A stretch of 64,000 bases of DNA from an uncultured Muribaculaceae bacterium (GCA_910579675.1 CAJTUF010000013.1:1-64000), one strand, 5' to 3'. Counted from the first letter of the stretch, positions 34,964 to 43,378 are shown. Notes: generated by a model from the letters alone, not told the origin. Translations and numbers: made by a program.

Positions 34964-36324
34964 AAAAATCTCGACACAAGGATTATGCCGGTGAGCAGCG
35001 GCGCTACATACCGGAGGATAAACAATATAAGTCCATGCGCGCGGGCGCGGGCCGATCCTCGGTTGGTCACCTCGCGGCGTAGCAATCCGGGGGGCGCAAA
35101 CCATCCCACATAGAGACAGGTAAACATAGCCACAAGCGGCAGAAGCATATTGGTGGCAACATCGTCGAGAAAATCAAACACCGTGGCTCCCCCGATGGTC
35201 AATCCCAGTGATGGCAGCTGCGACAGGGCGCAGACTGTCGAAAAACCAAATAGCGGAAGGAGCACCACGATAGTTGACACCCGTCGCGGCACATCCATGC
35301 GGTCGGCCACGAATGCCACCGACACTTCAGCAATGGAGATGGTGCTTGTAAGCGCCGCAACAAACAGAAGAAGGAAAAACATCACCGACCAGACCTGCGT
35401 GGCAGGCATGCGGGCAAACACCTCCGGGAGGGTGACAAACACCAGTGTCGAGCCGCTCAGACTCTCACCCTCAAGCGAGAAGGTGGTCACGGCCGGAAAG
35501 ATGATGAAGCCCATGAGGAGAGCCACCAGCAGGTCGAGCATCGACACCGTCACTGCCGTGCGGGTCAGGTGTGTGGTGCGGGGAAAATAGCTTGCATAAG
35601 TAATGAGGATGCCCATGCCGAGGCTGAGCGAGAAGAAGGCCTGTCCCAATGCGTTGAGGAAGGTCGACGCTGTGACGCGTGAAAAATCCGGACGCAGGAA
35701 AAACTCAAGGCCCTCGCTTGCGCCGGGCAGAGTGAGGCTCACCCCGCATAGCACCAGCAGGATCACAAATAGCAGCGGCATCATGATATTGCTCATGCGC
35801 TCTATACCCTTCTGCACCCCCACTATAAGCACAGCCGCATTTATCAGTATCACTACATAGGTAGCTATCAGAGGATAATACCTGCTCCCTATCAGCGTGC
35901 TCATCTTACCGGCAAAAAAGGCGGAGTCGGTGTGGGCCATCGCACCCGCGCCATCATAGAGAAATCCGGAGACCGAGGCTATGAGATATTCAAGAGTCCA
36001 TCCCGCCACCACCATGTAGAAGCAAAGGATCATATAGCTTGCGAGGATAGCCACGCCACCAACAGCCCACCACGGTCGCGACGCGCCGAGATTGATGAAA
36101 CTGCCCACAGCATCGCTGCGGCCCGAGCGGCCGATAGCAAACTCGGCCACCATCACAGGCACCCCGAGCAGAAACACACAAGCTATATAGATAATCAAGA
36201 ACGCAGCGCCCCCGTTGGCCTGAGTCTCAGCCGGGAAACGCCACACATTGCCCAGCCCCACCGCCGAGCCCACAGTGGCTGCGATGAGGCCAATCTTAGA
36301 TGCAAATTGAGTAGTCTTTGCCAT
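34960..36324 (-). CDS. Sodium-dependent transporter, NSS family (first of a pair)
   Basis: 454 residues from MAKTTQFASKIG; the frame extends to an ATG at 36357 that is less like homologues. TM1 holds ATVGSAVGLGNVWRFPAE, TM2 LIIYIACVFLLGVPVMVAEF. The 11-12 segments match LeuT-type transporters. The pair differs enough to suggest different substrates. The gene starts a three-gene unit with the small basic-tail protein and the second transporter. A consensus promoter lies at 36378-36408. Confidence 0.94.
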   Translation of the reverse strand: MAKTTQFASKIGLIAATVGSAVGLGNVWRFPAETQANGGAAFLIIYIACVFLLGVPVMVAEFAIGRSGRSDAVGSFINLGASRPWWAVGGVAILASYMILCFYMVVAGWTLEYLIASVSGFLYDGAGAMAHTDSAFFAGKMSTLIGSRYYPLIATYVVILINAAVLIVGVQKGIERMSNIMMPLLFVILLVLCGVSLTLPGASEGLEFFLRPDFSRVTASTFLNALGQAFFSLSLGMGILITYASYFPRTTHLTRTAVTVSMLDLLVALLMGFIIFPAVTTFSLEGESLSGSTLVFVTLPEVFARMPATQVWSVMFFLLLFVAALTSTISIAEVSVAFVADRMDVPRRVSTIVVLLPLFGFSTVCALSQLPSLGLTIGGATVFDFLDDVATNMLLPLVAMFTCLYVGWFAPPGLLRREVTNRGSARARAHGLILFILRYVAPLLTGIILVSRFL

Positions 36325-36377
36325 AAGTAGCGGTAACAAATAAGCACCGGCGTCCACGCCGATGCGTCAATCCGTTG

Positions 36378-36408
36378 CAAAATTACTCATTTTCGCGTCA
36401 AATTCAAA
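36378..36408 (-). promoter_or_regulatory. Consensus promoter of the NSS transporter operon
   Basis: On the minus strand TTTG (36405-36408), a 19-base spacer and TAATTTTG (36378-36385). Confidence 0.8.
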
Positions 36409-36431
36409 CCCACACATCGCAAAATTATTCG

Positions 36432-36439
36432 TAGCTTTG
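36432..36439 (+). promoter_or_regulatory. -7 element of the RAYT gene
   Basis: Reads TAGCTTTG. Transcription would begin near 36444, so two REP palindromes lie in the mRNA leader ahead of the ATG at 36519. Confidence 0.55.
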
Positions 36440-36441
36440 TG

Positions 36442-36463
36442 GAGCGTAAGCCTCCGGCTTGCG
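36442..36463 (+). repeat. REP palindrome 1
   Basis: Core cgtaagcctccggcttgcg: an 8-bp stem (one T/G wobble) with loop tcc, preceded by ggag and followed by an A-rich run. Confidence 0.8.
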
Positions 36464-36481
36464 AAAAAGAGAACATAGGAA

Positions 36482-36501
36482 GCGCAAACCACCGGCTTGC
36501 G
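36482..36501 (+). repeat. REP palindrome 2 (diverged)
   Basis: Matches the last 20 bases of REP 1 at 17 positions in the same direction, again followed by an A-run. It ends 17 bases before the transposase ATG. Confidence 0.65.
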
Positions 36502-36518
36502 AAAAAAAATAAACCATC

Positions 36519-37091
36519 ATGAATCACGACGACATAACAATAAAGCGGCGCAACCTCCCTCACTGGCATCGCGAAAGGTGCATCCAATTTGTCACCTTCC
36601 ATCTTGCCGACTCATTACCCGCATCCGTGCGCCGTGAGTTGCAGACGCTAAAAGACCTATTCGTCCACGAAAACCCCGAGCCCTGGTCAGACGAAACCAC
36701 CAAACACTTCAACTCACTCTTCCCGACCCGCATCAACGACTATCTTGATGCGGGCCATGGATCTTGCGTACTCCGCCACAAAGAGTGTGCTGCGATCATG
36801 GCAAACGCCATAGAGTATTTCGACCACGACAGATATATCATTCATAAATATGTAGTGATGCCCAACCATGTACATGTGCTTGTCGAACTCCTGGGCAACA
36901 GTAATCTGTCGGACATCTGCAAGTCATGGAAAAATTTCAGTGCTTTGCAGATAAACAGGTTCTTGGGCCGCTCCGGACAGTTTTGGCATCATGAGTCGTG
37001 GGACAGGATGATACGCAACGAGAGGCATTACTGCAATGTGGTGGCTTATATCGACAAAAATATCCAGCAGGGTGGGGTGATGTGGAAGTAG
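36519..37091 (+). CDS. REP-associated tyrosine transposase (RAYT)
   Basis: 190 residues of the Y1/IS200-like transposase fold. The HUH metal site is VMPNHVHVLVE with His117 and His119. The C-terminal RMIRNERHYCNVVAYIDKN has the family's Tyr (Tyr177 the best candidate, Tyr171 the other). The N-terminal NLPHWHRERCIQFVTFHLAD matches RAYT proteins, not classical IS200 TnpA. The family cuts single-stranded DNA at REP hairpins and is thought to be domesticated. REP palindromes lie on both sides in inverted orientation (36442-36501 and 37144-37165), with one more at 38642. It has its own -7 element and no accessory gene such as tnpB. Confidence 0.92.
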   Translation: MNHDDITIKRRNLPHWHRERCIQFVTFHLADSLPASVRRELQTLKDLFVHENPEPWSDETTKHFNSLFPTRINDYLDAGHGSCVLRHKECAAIMANAIEYFDHDRYIIHKYVVMPNHVHVLVELLGNSNLSDICKSWKNFSALQINRFLGRSGQFWHHESWDRMIRNERHYCNVVAYIDKNIQQGGVMWK

Positions 37092-37143
37092 CCTGCTGCC
37101 GCCCGTTATCGTAAGCCGGCGCGAGCAGTTCTTTTTAAATAAT

Positions 37144-37165
37144 CGCAAGCCGAAGGCTTACGCTC
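37144..37165 (-). repeat. REP palindrome 3
   Basis: Inverted copy of REP 1 with a single change in the loop (ttc for tcc). It closes the unit that begins at REP 1. A half site (cgtaagccgg) lies just before it at about 37110-37119. Confidence 0.8.
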
Positions 37166-37187
37166 CCATTTTATACGTCGGCGTCAT

Positions 37188-38381
37188 TCAATCCCTAATG
37201 CCATACTTGAGCACTAACAAAAGCTCATCTTCGATTGAGTCAGCAATCGAAGATATTTGTTCTGACTTATCAAGGAGGAGCGATGGTTGATTCATAAGGG
37301 TTTCTTTATCCACAACAGTATATGCATATTTGTCGTCGACATCCATAATTAAGGGAAATATCTGACGGCCTTCGCTATACAGATTCACTCTATATATCAT
37401 GTCGCGGGCTGTATCAATAACCACAGTGTGAAAAGACCTCATGGTGTTTCCCTTTCCCTTTACAACAAGGAAAATTCTATTGGATGTAGGAAGGATGCGC
37501 AACAGTATTTCTCTCGATGACTCAATTAGAATCTGCCGGTCTACAGAAGATCCCATGTTCTCTCGCGTCAAGGAATTATCGCCAAGATCAAATTGCACCA
37601 ATGGAGATAAAGTTCCCATATCTTCCGACAACGAGTATATTATATTGGTTATAGCAGGAGGCACAAACAGCTTTGATCCATCATTCATGAAAAACAAGTA
37701 TCTGTCTTGCATATGAAAAGGCAAGATAATATCATCTTTGTAGGACAAGCGTTCATCAATCGTCTCTTTCTTTGAATTGAATATTACCACCTCGCCAACG
37801 CGGTCGCTGCTGATTGTACGCAATAACAGATGTGTATCTTCCCCTACACTCTCTATATGACTGAAAAACAAGTTTGTCTCAGAATCCTTGTCAACACCGG
37901 TCGGTAGATGTGATGATTTTATGAAATGTAGATCCAAATCATACGACATCAGTTTATGCGGAGTCAGAACCTCTATAAGTCCGTTCAAAGGATCGAGTGC
38001 ATACGACAGGGGCGTCGTAATCTCTTCCGGACCTTCGCCTATTATGGCATCGGAACTTACGAGATAGTTGCCGTCCTTATCAAAAAGATGAAGAAACGAC
38101 CGCTTGTCTTCAATCATGAAAAGACTATCGGTCACTTGTAGGCGTGTCACTAAGTCCGGATATGACTCTCCTTCAAATAAAAGTGGCACAACTTCCACGC
38201 TTTCAAAAACATCATCGGGTGAAACGCTCTGACAATCTGTCAGATTGTAACATCTGACAGATTTATTATCAAGTGATTGACTATAGTGGACATCTTTAGA
38301 TCCACAGCCTGCAAGAATGAGTAGGACATAGAGCAGCAACACTTCATGTACTACATGAGACAATCCGGAATTCATACACAT
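37188..38381 (-). CDS. 6-bladed beta-propeller lipoprotein (DUF5128-like), A+T-rich
   Basis: 397 residues. The lipobox LILAGC near residue 26 makes it a lipoprotein. Repeated strands such as FLHLFDKDGNYLVSS and the overall pattern of blades match the 6-bladed propeller family found in Bacteroides surface loci. No catalytic residues can be named; role unknown. Its base composition is far poorer in G+C than neighbouring genes, by eye near 40 percent. It lies between REP 3 and REP 4, both in the same orientation, so it may have arrived separately from its neighbours. Confidence 0.75.
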   Translation of the reverse strand: MCMNSGLSHVVHEVLLLYVLLILAGCGSKDVHYSQSLDNKSVRCYNLTDCQSVSPDDVFESVEVVPLLFEGESYPDLVTRLQVTDSLFMIEDKRSFLHLFDKDGNYLVSSDAIIGEGPEEITTPLSYALDPLNGLIEVLTPHKLMSYDLDLHFIKSSHLPTGVDKDSETNLFFSHIESVGEDTHLLLRTISSDRVGEVVIFNSKKETIDERLSYKDDIILPFHMQDRYLFFMNDGSKLFVPPAITNIIYSLSEDMGTLSPLVQFDLGDNSLTRENMGSSVDRQILIESSREILLRILPTSNRIFLVVKGKGNTMRSFHTVVIDTARDMIYRVNLYSEGRQIFPLIMDVDDKYAYTVVDKETLMNQPSLLLDKSEQISSIADSIEDELLLVLKYGIRD

Positions 38382-38406
38382 GATATTTGATACTATCCGT
38401 TGTTAA

Positions 38407-38493
38407 TCAAACCAATGCCTTATTACGAGTAAAACACAGATTCAGCATGGGTAGTGCAATAATATTGAATGTATGCGGTTTTTGTTTGATCAT
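38407..38493 (-). other. Possible 28-codon leader ORF ahead of the propeller gene
   Basis: MIKQKPHTF through KALV, between the -7 element at 38528 and the lipoprotein start. It is hydrophobic and short. It is not a clear NVEALA peptide, which often accompanies such propeller genes. It could be translated or a chance frame. Confidence 0.25.
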
Positions 38494-38527
38494 GGCTTAA
38501 TAAGGACTTGTAAACACACTCTGATGA

Positions 38528-38535
38528 CAAAGTTA
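38528..38535 (-). promoter_or_regulatory. -7 element for the propeller lipoprotein gene
   Basis: Reads TAACTTTG on the minus strand. It would leave a long leader of about 140 bases containing the short frame at 38407-38493. Confidence 0.55.
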
Positions 38536-38641
38536 TAGAATAATTTTTGATTTTTAAGCCGGCGGATAAAAAATGATCAATAAAGCGTGAATTTGAGATG
38601 ATGTTCTTCGCGAGAGGGTGATGTCTTTTCTTTTTATTCAT

Positions 38642-38663
38642 CGCAAGCCGGAGGCTTACGCTC
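38642..38663 (-). repeat. REP palindrome 4
   Basis: An exact inverted copy of REP 1, again with ggag on the outer side, about 1.5 kb past the transposase. It ends 24 bases before the promoter of the fucosidase gene. Confidence 0.8.
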
Positions 38664-38687
38664 CCAGTCACACTCCTATGCTATGAA

Positions 38688-38719
38688 TTTGGATAAATGA
38701 GGTGAATGGCGTATCTTTG
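38688..38719 (+). promoter_or_regulatory. Consensus promoter of the fucosidase gene
   Basis: TTTG at 38688-38691, a 20-base spacer, TATCTTTG at 38712-38719. It shows that the ATG at 38756, not 38702, begins the protein. Confidence 0.8.
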
Positions 38720-38755
38720 CATTATATCTTCTTTATCACTTTTATCCCCCCGCTT

Positions 38756-40969
38756 ATGAGCATTTTCTCTGCTGTGGCCGCTATTGCCTTAGCTTCGGCT
38801 CCCACGGCCAACTCAGATACTATTGCCTACCGCAATACTCACGCTGTGGAACCCGGCGCCGGTAGCGACCGCATAGCTGCTTTGGCCGCCCATACGGTGC
38901 CCACCCCGGCTCAGCTCGCTGCGCTGACCGACGGATATATTGCTTTTGTCCACTTCGGACCCAACACATTCACCCGGCGCGAATGGGGTACAGGCAAGGA
39001 GGATCCTGCGGTGTTTACCCCCTCTGGACTCGACACCGACCAGTGGGTCAAGGCTATGCGCGATGCAGGTATGACCAAAGTGGTGATCACGGCCAAGCAC
39101 CACGATGGATTCGTGGTATGGCCCAGCCGATACACGCGTCATGGCATCATGAGCTCTCCCTTCGAGGGTGGCAAGGGAGATATTGTGGGCAGTCTGGCTG
39201 AGTCGTGCCGCAAATACGGACTCAAGCTCGGAGTGTATCTCTCACCCGCCGACCTCTATCAGATTGAAAATCCCGATGGGCTCTACGGCAATCTATCGCC
39301 CAAGACCACGAGGGTGATCCCGCGCCCCGTGGAGGGCGCGCGCCCGTTTAAGTCGGATGTTACCTTTGAGTTTGATGAGATCGACGACTACAACGAATAT
39401 TTCCTCAACCAGCTTTATGAGCTGCTCACCGACTACGGGCCTATCGACGAGGTGTGGTTTGACGGTGCTCACCCCAAGCGCAAAGGGGGCCAGACCTACA
39501 ACTACGAGGCATGGCGCAAACTGATCCGCACCCTCGCCCCCAATGCCGTGATATTCGGACGCGAGGATATACGCTGGGGCGGCAATGAGTCGGGAGCCAC
39601 CCGCTATGCCGAACGCAATGTTGTTGGCTATCCACACAATCCCGACACCGCAACGGTGTTTGCCGACATGACCGCGCCCGACCTCGGCAGCCTCGACGCT
39701 CTGGCCGGAGCGCCCTTCATCCACTATCAGCCCGCCGAGATCGACACCTCGATACGCGAGGGCTGGTTTTACCGCGACGAAGATAAGCAGAAGAGCCGTA
39801 GCGCCGACGATATATTCGACATCTACGAGCGCTCCGTCGGTGGCAACTCCATCTTTATCCTCAATATCCCACCCGACCGCTCGGGCCGCTTCGCAGCCCG
39901 CGATGTGGAGGCGCTGGCCGACGCCGGCCGACGCATACGCGAAACCTACGGCACCGACCTGCTCGCCGGATCAGAGCTTCCCTCAGGGCTGGCCGACACC
40001 GATATCCACACCTTTGTCGAGGCATCGGAGCCGGTGGTAGTGAAGCTGCCCAAGGCCACGACCATCAATCGCCTCACCCTCTCCGAGCCGGTGGCCGACC
40101 GCGGCGAGCGCATCGACAGCGTGGCAGTAGATGCCTTGGTGGAAGGAGTGTGGCAGCATATAGCCTCCGCTCCAAATGTGGGCTTCAAGCGCATATTGCG
40201 CTTCCCCGATGTGACCACCGACAAGCTGCGTATCCGGGTGATCGACTCCCGCCTTGAGCCTTATCTGGCCTCGGTGTCGGGCCACTATTATGCCGAGCGC
40301 CCCGCTACCCTCGCCGCCACACGCAGCGCCGACGGTATGGTGACCATTGCTCCCGCCCCCGACACTTTCGGGTGGAAACGCACCATAATGGAAAAGCCGC
40401 TCACACCCGGCACAGAAATACGCTACACCACCGACGGCTCGGTGCCAGGCCCGAAGTCGACACTCTACACCGCTCCATTCAAGGCCGACAACCAGACAGT
40501 CAAGGCTGTGGCAATACTCAACGGCCAGACAGGCCCGGTGAGCTCCTCACGATTCGGCTACATCAAAGACGAATGGCGTCTGCTCGGAGCAACCGGCTCG
40601 GCCGACCGACACCCCGCCCAGGCGGCTTTCGACTCAGACCCCTCGACAGCATGGATCAGCGACGGAGAAGAGGTGTCGCCGACTATCGCCATTGATCTCG
40701 GCACACAGCGCCTCATAAACGGGCTCATCTACACTCCGGTGACCTCGGGAACCGACGGCATGATAGCCAAAGCCATCATAGAAGTGAGTCCCGACGGAGG
40801 CCGATGGACCCGAGCCGGCGAGTGGGACTTTGGCAACCTTGTCAATGATCCCACACCCCGCGAATACCATCTCGACTCGGCCGCCGACGCCCAATTCGTG
40901 CGTATCACCACCGTTGCCACCACCTCCGGCACCCCGGTTTCGGCCATAGCCGAGCTCGACATATTCTGA
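38756..40969 (+). CDS. Alpha-L-fucosidase (GH29) with C-terminal discoidin-like domain
   Basis: 737 residues from MSIFSAVAAIALASA, a signal peptide. The GH29 TIM barrel covers about 40-410, with ITAKHHDGFVVWPSRYT near residue 115 and the nucleophile motif EVWFDGAH (Asp236). It removes terminal alpha-linked fucose. Then come a short beta domain with YTTDGSVPGPKSTLY (about 545-585) like the chitobiase C-terminal region, and a discoidin/F5-8C carbohydrate-binding domain (about 610-737, HPAQAAFDSDPSTAW). The protein is secreted or periplasmic and suits mucin or milk glycans. It ends at a terminator overlapping the next gene. Confidence 0.95.
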   Translation: MSIFSAVAAIALASAPTANSDTIAYRNTHAVEPGAGSDRIAALAAHTVPTPAQLAALTDGYIAFVHFGPNTFTRREWGTGKEDPAVFTPSGLDTDQWVKAMRDAGMTKVVITAKHHDGFVVWPSRYTRHGIMSSPFEGGKGDIVGSLAESCRKYGLKLGVYLSPADLYQIENPDGLYGNLSPKTTRVIPRPVEGARPFKSDVTFEFDEIDDYNEYFLNQLYELLTDYGPIDEVWFDGAHPKRKGGQTYNYEAWRKLIRTLAPNAVIFGREDIRWGGNESGATRYAERNVVGYPHNPDTATVFADMTAPDLGSLDALAGAPFIHYQPAEIDTSIREGWFYRDEDKQKSRSADDIFDIYERSVGGNSIFILNIPPDRSGRFAARDVEALADAGRRIRETYGTDLLAGSELPSGLADTDIHTFVEASEPVVVKLPKATTINRLTLSEPVADRGERIDSVAVDALVEGVWQHIASAPNVGFKRILRFPDVTTDKLRIRVIDSRLEPYLASVSGHYYAERPATLAATRSADGMVTIAPAPDTFGWKRTIMEKPLTPGTEIRYTTDGSVPGPKSTLYTAPFKADNQTVKAVAILNGQTGPVSSSRFGYIKDEWRLLGATGSADRHPAQAAFDSDPSTAWISDGEEVSPTIAIDLGTQRLINGLIYTPVTSGTDGMIAKAIIEVSPDGGRWTRAGEWDFGNLVNDPTPREYHLDSAADAQFVRITTVATTSGTPVSAIAELDIF

Positions 40970-40970
40970 C

Positions 40971-41019
40971 GCGCCTGAAATGGGGAGGCGGATCAATAGT
41001 CCGTCTCCCAGGCGCTTTT
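40971..41019 (+). terminator. Terminator of the fucosidase gene inside the 3' end of the GLPGLI gene
   Basis: Outer arms gcgcctg and caggcgc plus an inner gggaggcgga/tccgtctccc stem, then tttt. The right arm is made from the last codons of the convergent gene. Confidence 0.75.
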
Positions 41020-41811
41020 CTGCCGGTCATATTTTGGAAAATTTGCCGGTGAGCCGTCGCCATTGATTTTAACGCCCTGCGCTAACAATATGCTCTCGAG
41101 ATTATTTTCATAATATTCGTGGTCGGCAAGGATTTTCAGCCTGCTGCAACGCTCGTAGGTGTCGGTTGAATAAACGGGCGGCACGGCCACCGACGTGCTC
41201 CCCACCTCTGTGGCATCGACGGTAAAGCCATTGCCTCCGTCGGCCTGAAGTATCATGCCCGGGAGGCCGCGCAGCTTCCATGGCCCGTCGCTGATAGGGA
41301 TATCGGGGGCAAACCATGCCGTCCATCTGCGGCCGTGATAGTCGGAAACAGCCATGATGCAATCAAATCCAAGGATTTTTTTTACCGAATCCTCCTCTAT
41401 CTGCCATACGATCTCATCCATCGGCTCGGCGTAGCGGTAAGAGCCGCCTGCGATGTGGTCGTAGACCGTCAGGTGACCCTCGGCATTGCTTTTCTCTATA
41501 TAGAGGGTGATGCTCTTTTCCGGAGCCAGCCCGAGCTTGCGGCCATCGTAGGTCACTGTGCCGTCGGGCTGCACCACCCTCCATGCCTTCATCTGTATCT
41601 CGTGGAGCTTGGCCTTCCCTTCGGGCGTCGACTCACACGAGTCGACATACTGGCTCATAGCATTGTAGTAGAGCGACTTTTCAGGACTTGCCACAAGGGT
41701 CATCTCCTTTCCATAGTTGTTGCCTACAGAGTATTTCACCACCACATTGGTCTGTGAGGCGGCAGCTGAAACCACCATCCACATGGCTGTCAGCAGTAAT
41801 AGCTTCTTCAT
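40993..41811 (-). CDS. GLPGLI-family protein
   Basis: 272 residues. A signal peptide (MKKLLLLTAMWMVVSAAAS) leads a beta-rich envelope protein with the family motif RGLPGMILQADGGNG near residue 190. The family is restricted to Bacteroidetes and is without a known role; members often sit beside TonB-dependent receptors, which is not the case here. It follows a GntR-controlled ABC set on the same strand after 57 bases and could be its last gene. The stop lies in the terminator stem of the fucosidase gene. Confidence 0.88.
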   Translation of the reverse strand: MKKLLLLTAMWMVVSAAASQTNVVVKYSVGNNYGKEMTLVASPEKSLYYNAMSQYVDSCESTPEGKAKLHEIQMKAWRVVQPDGTVTYDGRKLGLAPEKSITLYIEKSNAEGHLTVYDHIAGGSYRYAEPMDEIVWQIEEDSVKKILGFDCIMAVSDYHGRRWTAWFAPDIPISDGPWKLRGLPGMILQADGGNGFTVDATEVGSTSVAVPPVYSTDTYERCSRLKILADHEYYENNLESILLAQGVKINGDGSPANFPKYDRQKSAWETDY

Positions 41812-41868
41812 ATAGCGATATTAGTTTTTTTGGTGTTGACAAGTCGTATATATCATAGCCCGGCGGAG

Positions 41869-42234
41869 TCACTTCGCGGCCCGTTGCCGGTAAATTACCG
41901 TGCGTAGTCCCGGCAGCCTGAGTGTGCCCTGATAGAGAGCCGAGCCATCGCCGAGGGCAATGCATAGGGTATCGCCTCGCATCACCACCGAGTCGGGCAC
42001 GGTGCGGAGCATCACATATGGCCGCCGCCCCTTGTCGGCCGACATCATCGTCCGGCGGGCATTGGGGCCGACGATCTCGACCACATGGATTTCCCCCGAC
42101 TCAGCCAACCGCAGAGCCTGAGCGGCCTCTGCTCGGGCCTTGGCAACCGGGGCGATGTTGAGCGACATGAACACAGCCGGAACTATTATCAGAATAACTG
42201 CCGCAGTGAGTCCGGCGATAGTTGATCTCTTCAT
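41869..42234 (-). CDS. Membrane-anchored protein of unknown function
   Basis: 121 residues. One N-terminal membrane segment (GLTAAVILIIVPAVFMSL) and a soluble domain of about 90 residues (HVVEIVGPNARRTMM, GDTLCIALGDGSALYQG). No family recognised. Its ATG overlaps the stop of the GntR gene as ATGA, so it belongs to the ABC operon. Confidence 0.65.
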   Translation of the reverse strand: MKRSTIAGLTAAVILIIVPAVFMSLNIAPVAKARAEAAQALRLAESGEIHVVEIVGPNARRTMMSADKGRRPYVMLRTVPDSVVMRGDTLCIALGDGSALYQGTLRLPGLRTVIYRQRAAK

Positions 42235-42593
42235 TTTTTTACGTTGCGTTTTATGATTGAGCTGATCTCGTCGGGGCTGATGCCGAGCACCTCAATCTGA
42301 TTGATGAAATAGGGTAGAATATCGGAATAAAACTCCTCGCGCCTGCGGCTCAGAATCGACTCGCGGGCGTCGGGCGATACAAAGTAACCCACTCCGCGCT
42401 GGCTGTAGATGGTGCCCGAAAGAGTCAGATGCTCATAAGTGCGCACTATGGTATTGTTGTTGACCGTAAACCGCCCGCTCATCTCCCTCACCGAGGGGAG
42501 CTGGTAGCCAGGCTGCCAGTCGCCACGCAATATGTTGTCCTCCACCCATGCCATGATCTGGGTGAAGATCGGACGTGAATCTGACAGTTTCAT
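42231..42593 (-). CDS. GntR-family regulator, YtrA type
   Basis: 120 residues. The winged helix occupies residues about 5-75 (RPIFTQIMAWVEDNIL, GYQLPSVREMSGRFTVNNNTIVRTYEHL, RGVGYFVSP). Only a short helical tail follows, as in YtrA members that repress ABC transporter operons. It overlaps both neighbours by 4 bases and is third in the operon, behind the ATPase and the membrane protein. A palindrome just after the predicted transcription start of the operon is its likely binding site, giving autorepression. Confidence 0.9.
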   Translation of the reverse strand: MKLSDSRPIFTQIMAWVEDNILRGDWQPGYQLPSVREMSGRFTVNNNTIVRTYEHLTLSGTIYSQRGVGYFVSPDARESILSRRREEFYSDILPYFINQIEVLGISPDEISSIIKRNVKK

Positions 42594-43378
42594 CGGCGCA
42601 ACGTCGACTCCTTGAAGTTAAAATATGCGGTTATATAAGCGCCAACAGGCACAAGCGCAAGCCATAGGCATGAAAGGATCTCGACCGCTTTCATCGGCAT
42701 ACACGTCCCGCCAACCGGCTGAGCCCACACGGCCTTCCATCGGCCCGTGACAGCCACCCCCTCCACAAGAAATGGATAGACCGTACGCACAGGATATTCC
42801 TCCGATCCCGGCCCCCATGTGACCACAAGCACCGCCACCACTGCTACGGCAATCACCGTGAACACCTGCCGCCAACCCGCAGCCGAGCGTATGAGGGTGA
42901 TCAGTGCCACAAATGTCACCAGATAATAGGGCATGACAGGCATATGGTAGAGCGGAAGGGAGGTATAGGTCATACACTCGGCCAAGGTGGAGGCATGGCG
43001 GAGCGTAAACCCGGATATCCGCCCGGTAAGGGTCACCGCCATGTCGGCCCCGAGGAGCAGCAGCGCCGAGAGCAGCGGAAACACCACAAGCGAGCGCCCG
43101 ATGGCAAAAGCATATTTCTTCCACGCCTGTTCGGGCAGGAGAAGTCCCGAATATGCCGTACGGGCAGACGTGTAGTCGGCAAACAGAGTGGAAGCATATA
43201 TCATCGATCCAAACACCCACCATTGCGCCACCCGGTGGCGTATGCCGCCCAGACCGGTGTAGCTGCCATTGTAGCGGTAGAAAATGTAGATAGCGAGGGC
43301 CACCACAGGCATCATTGCGAGAAGGGCCGCATCGCGCTTCCAGTGTTGTGCTAAATATAGATAGGTCAGTCGTCGCAT
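42590..43378 (-). CDS. ABC-transporter membrane subunit (putative)
   Basis: 262 residues with about six hydrophobic segments and a cytoplasmic N-terminus (MRRLTYLYLAQHWKRD). No close family identified by eye, but its place between the ATPase (overlap 13 bases) and a YtrA-type regulator is that of ABC-2-like permeases. Substrate unknown; peptide antibiotics or cell-wall stress are the usual themes for such operons. Confidence 0.7.
   Translation of the reverse strand: MRRLTYLYLAQHWKRDAALLAMMPVVALAIYIFYRYNGSYTGLGGIRHRVAQWWVFGSMIYASTLFADYTSARTAYSGLLLPEQAWKKYAFAIGRSLVVFPLLSALLLLGADMAVTLTGRISGFTLRHASTLAECMTYTSLPLYHMPVMPYYLVTFVALITLIRSAAGWRQVFTVIAVAVVAVLVVTWGPGSEEYPVRTVYPFLVEGVAVTGRWKAVWAQPVGGTCMPMKAVEILSCLWLALVPVGAYITAYFNFKESTLRR

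Noticed and set aside
38423..38671. 82-codon minus frame over REP 4
   Set aside because: Starts upstream of the -7 element and translates the REP itself.
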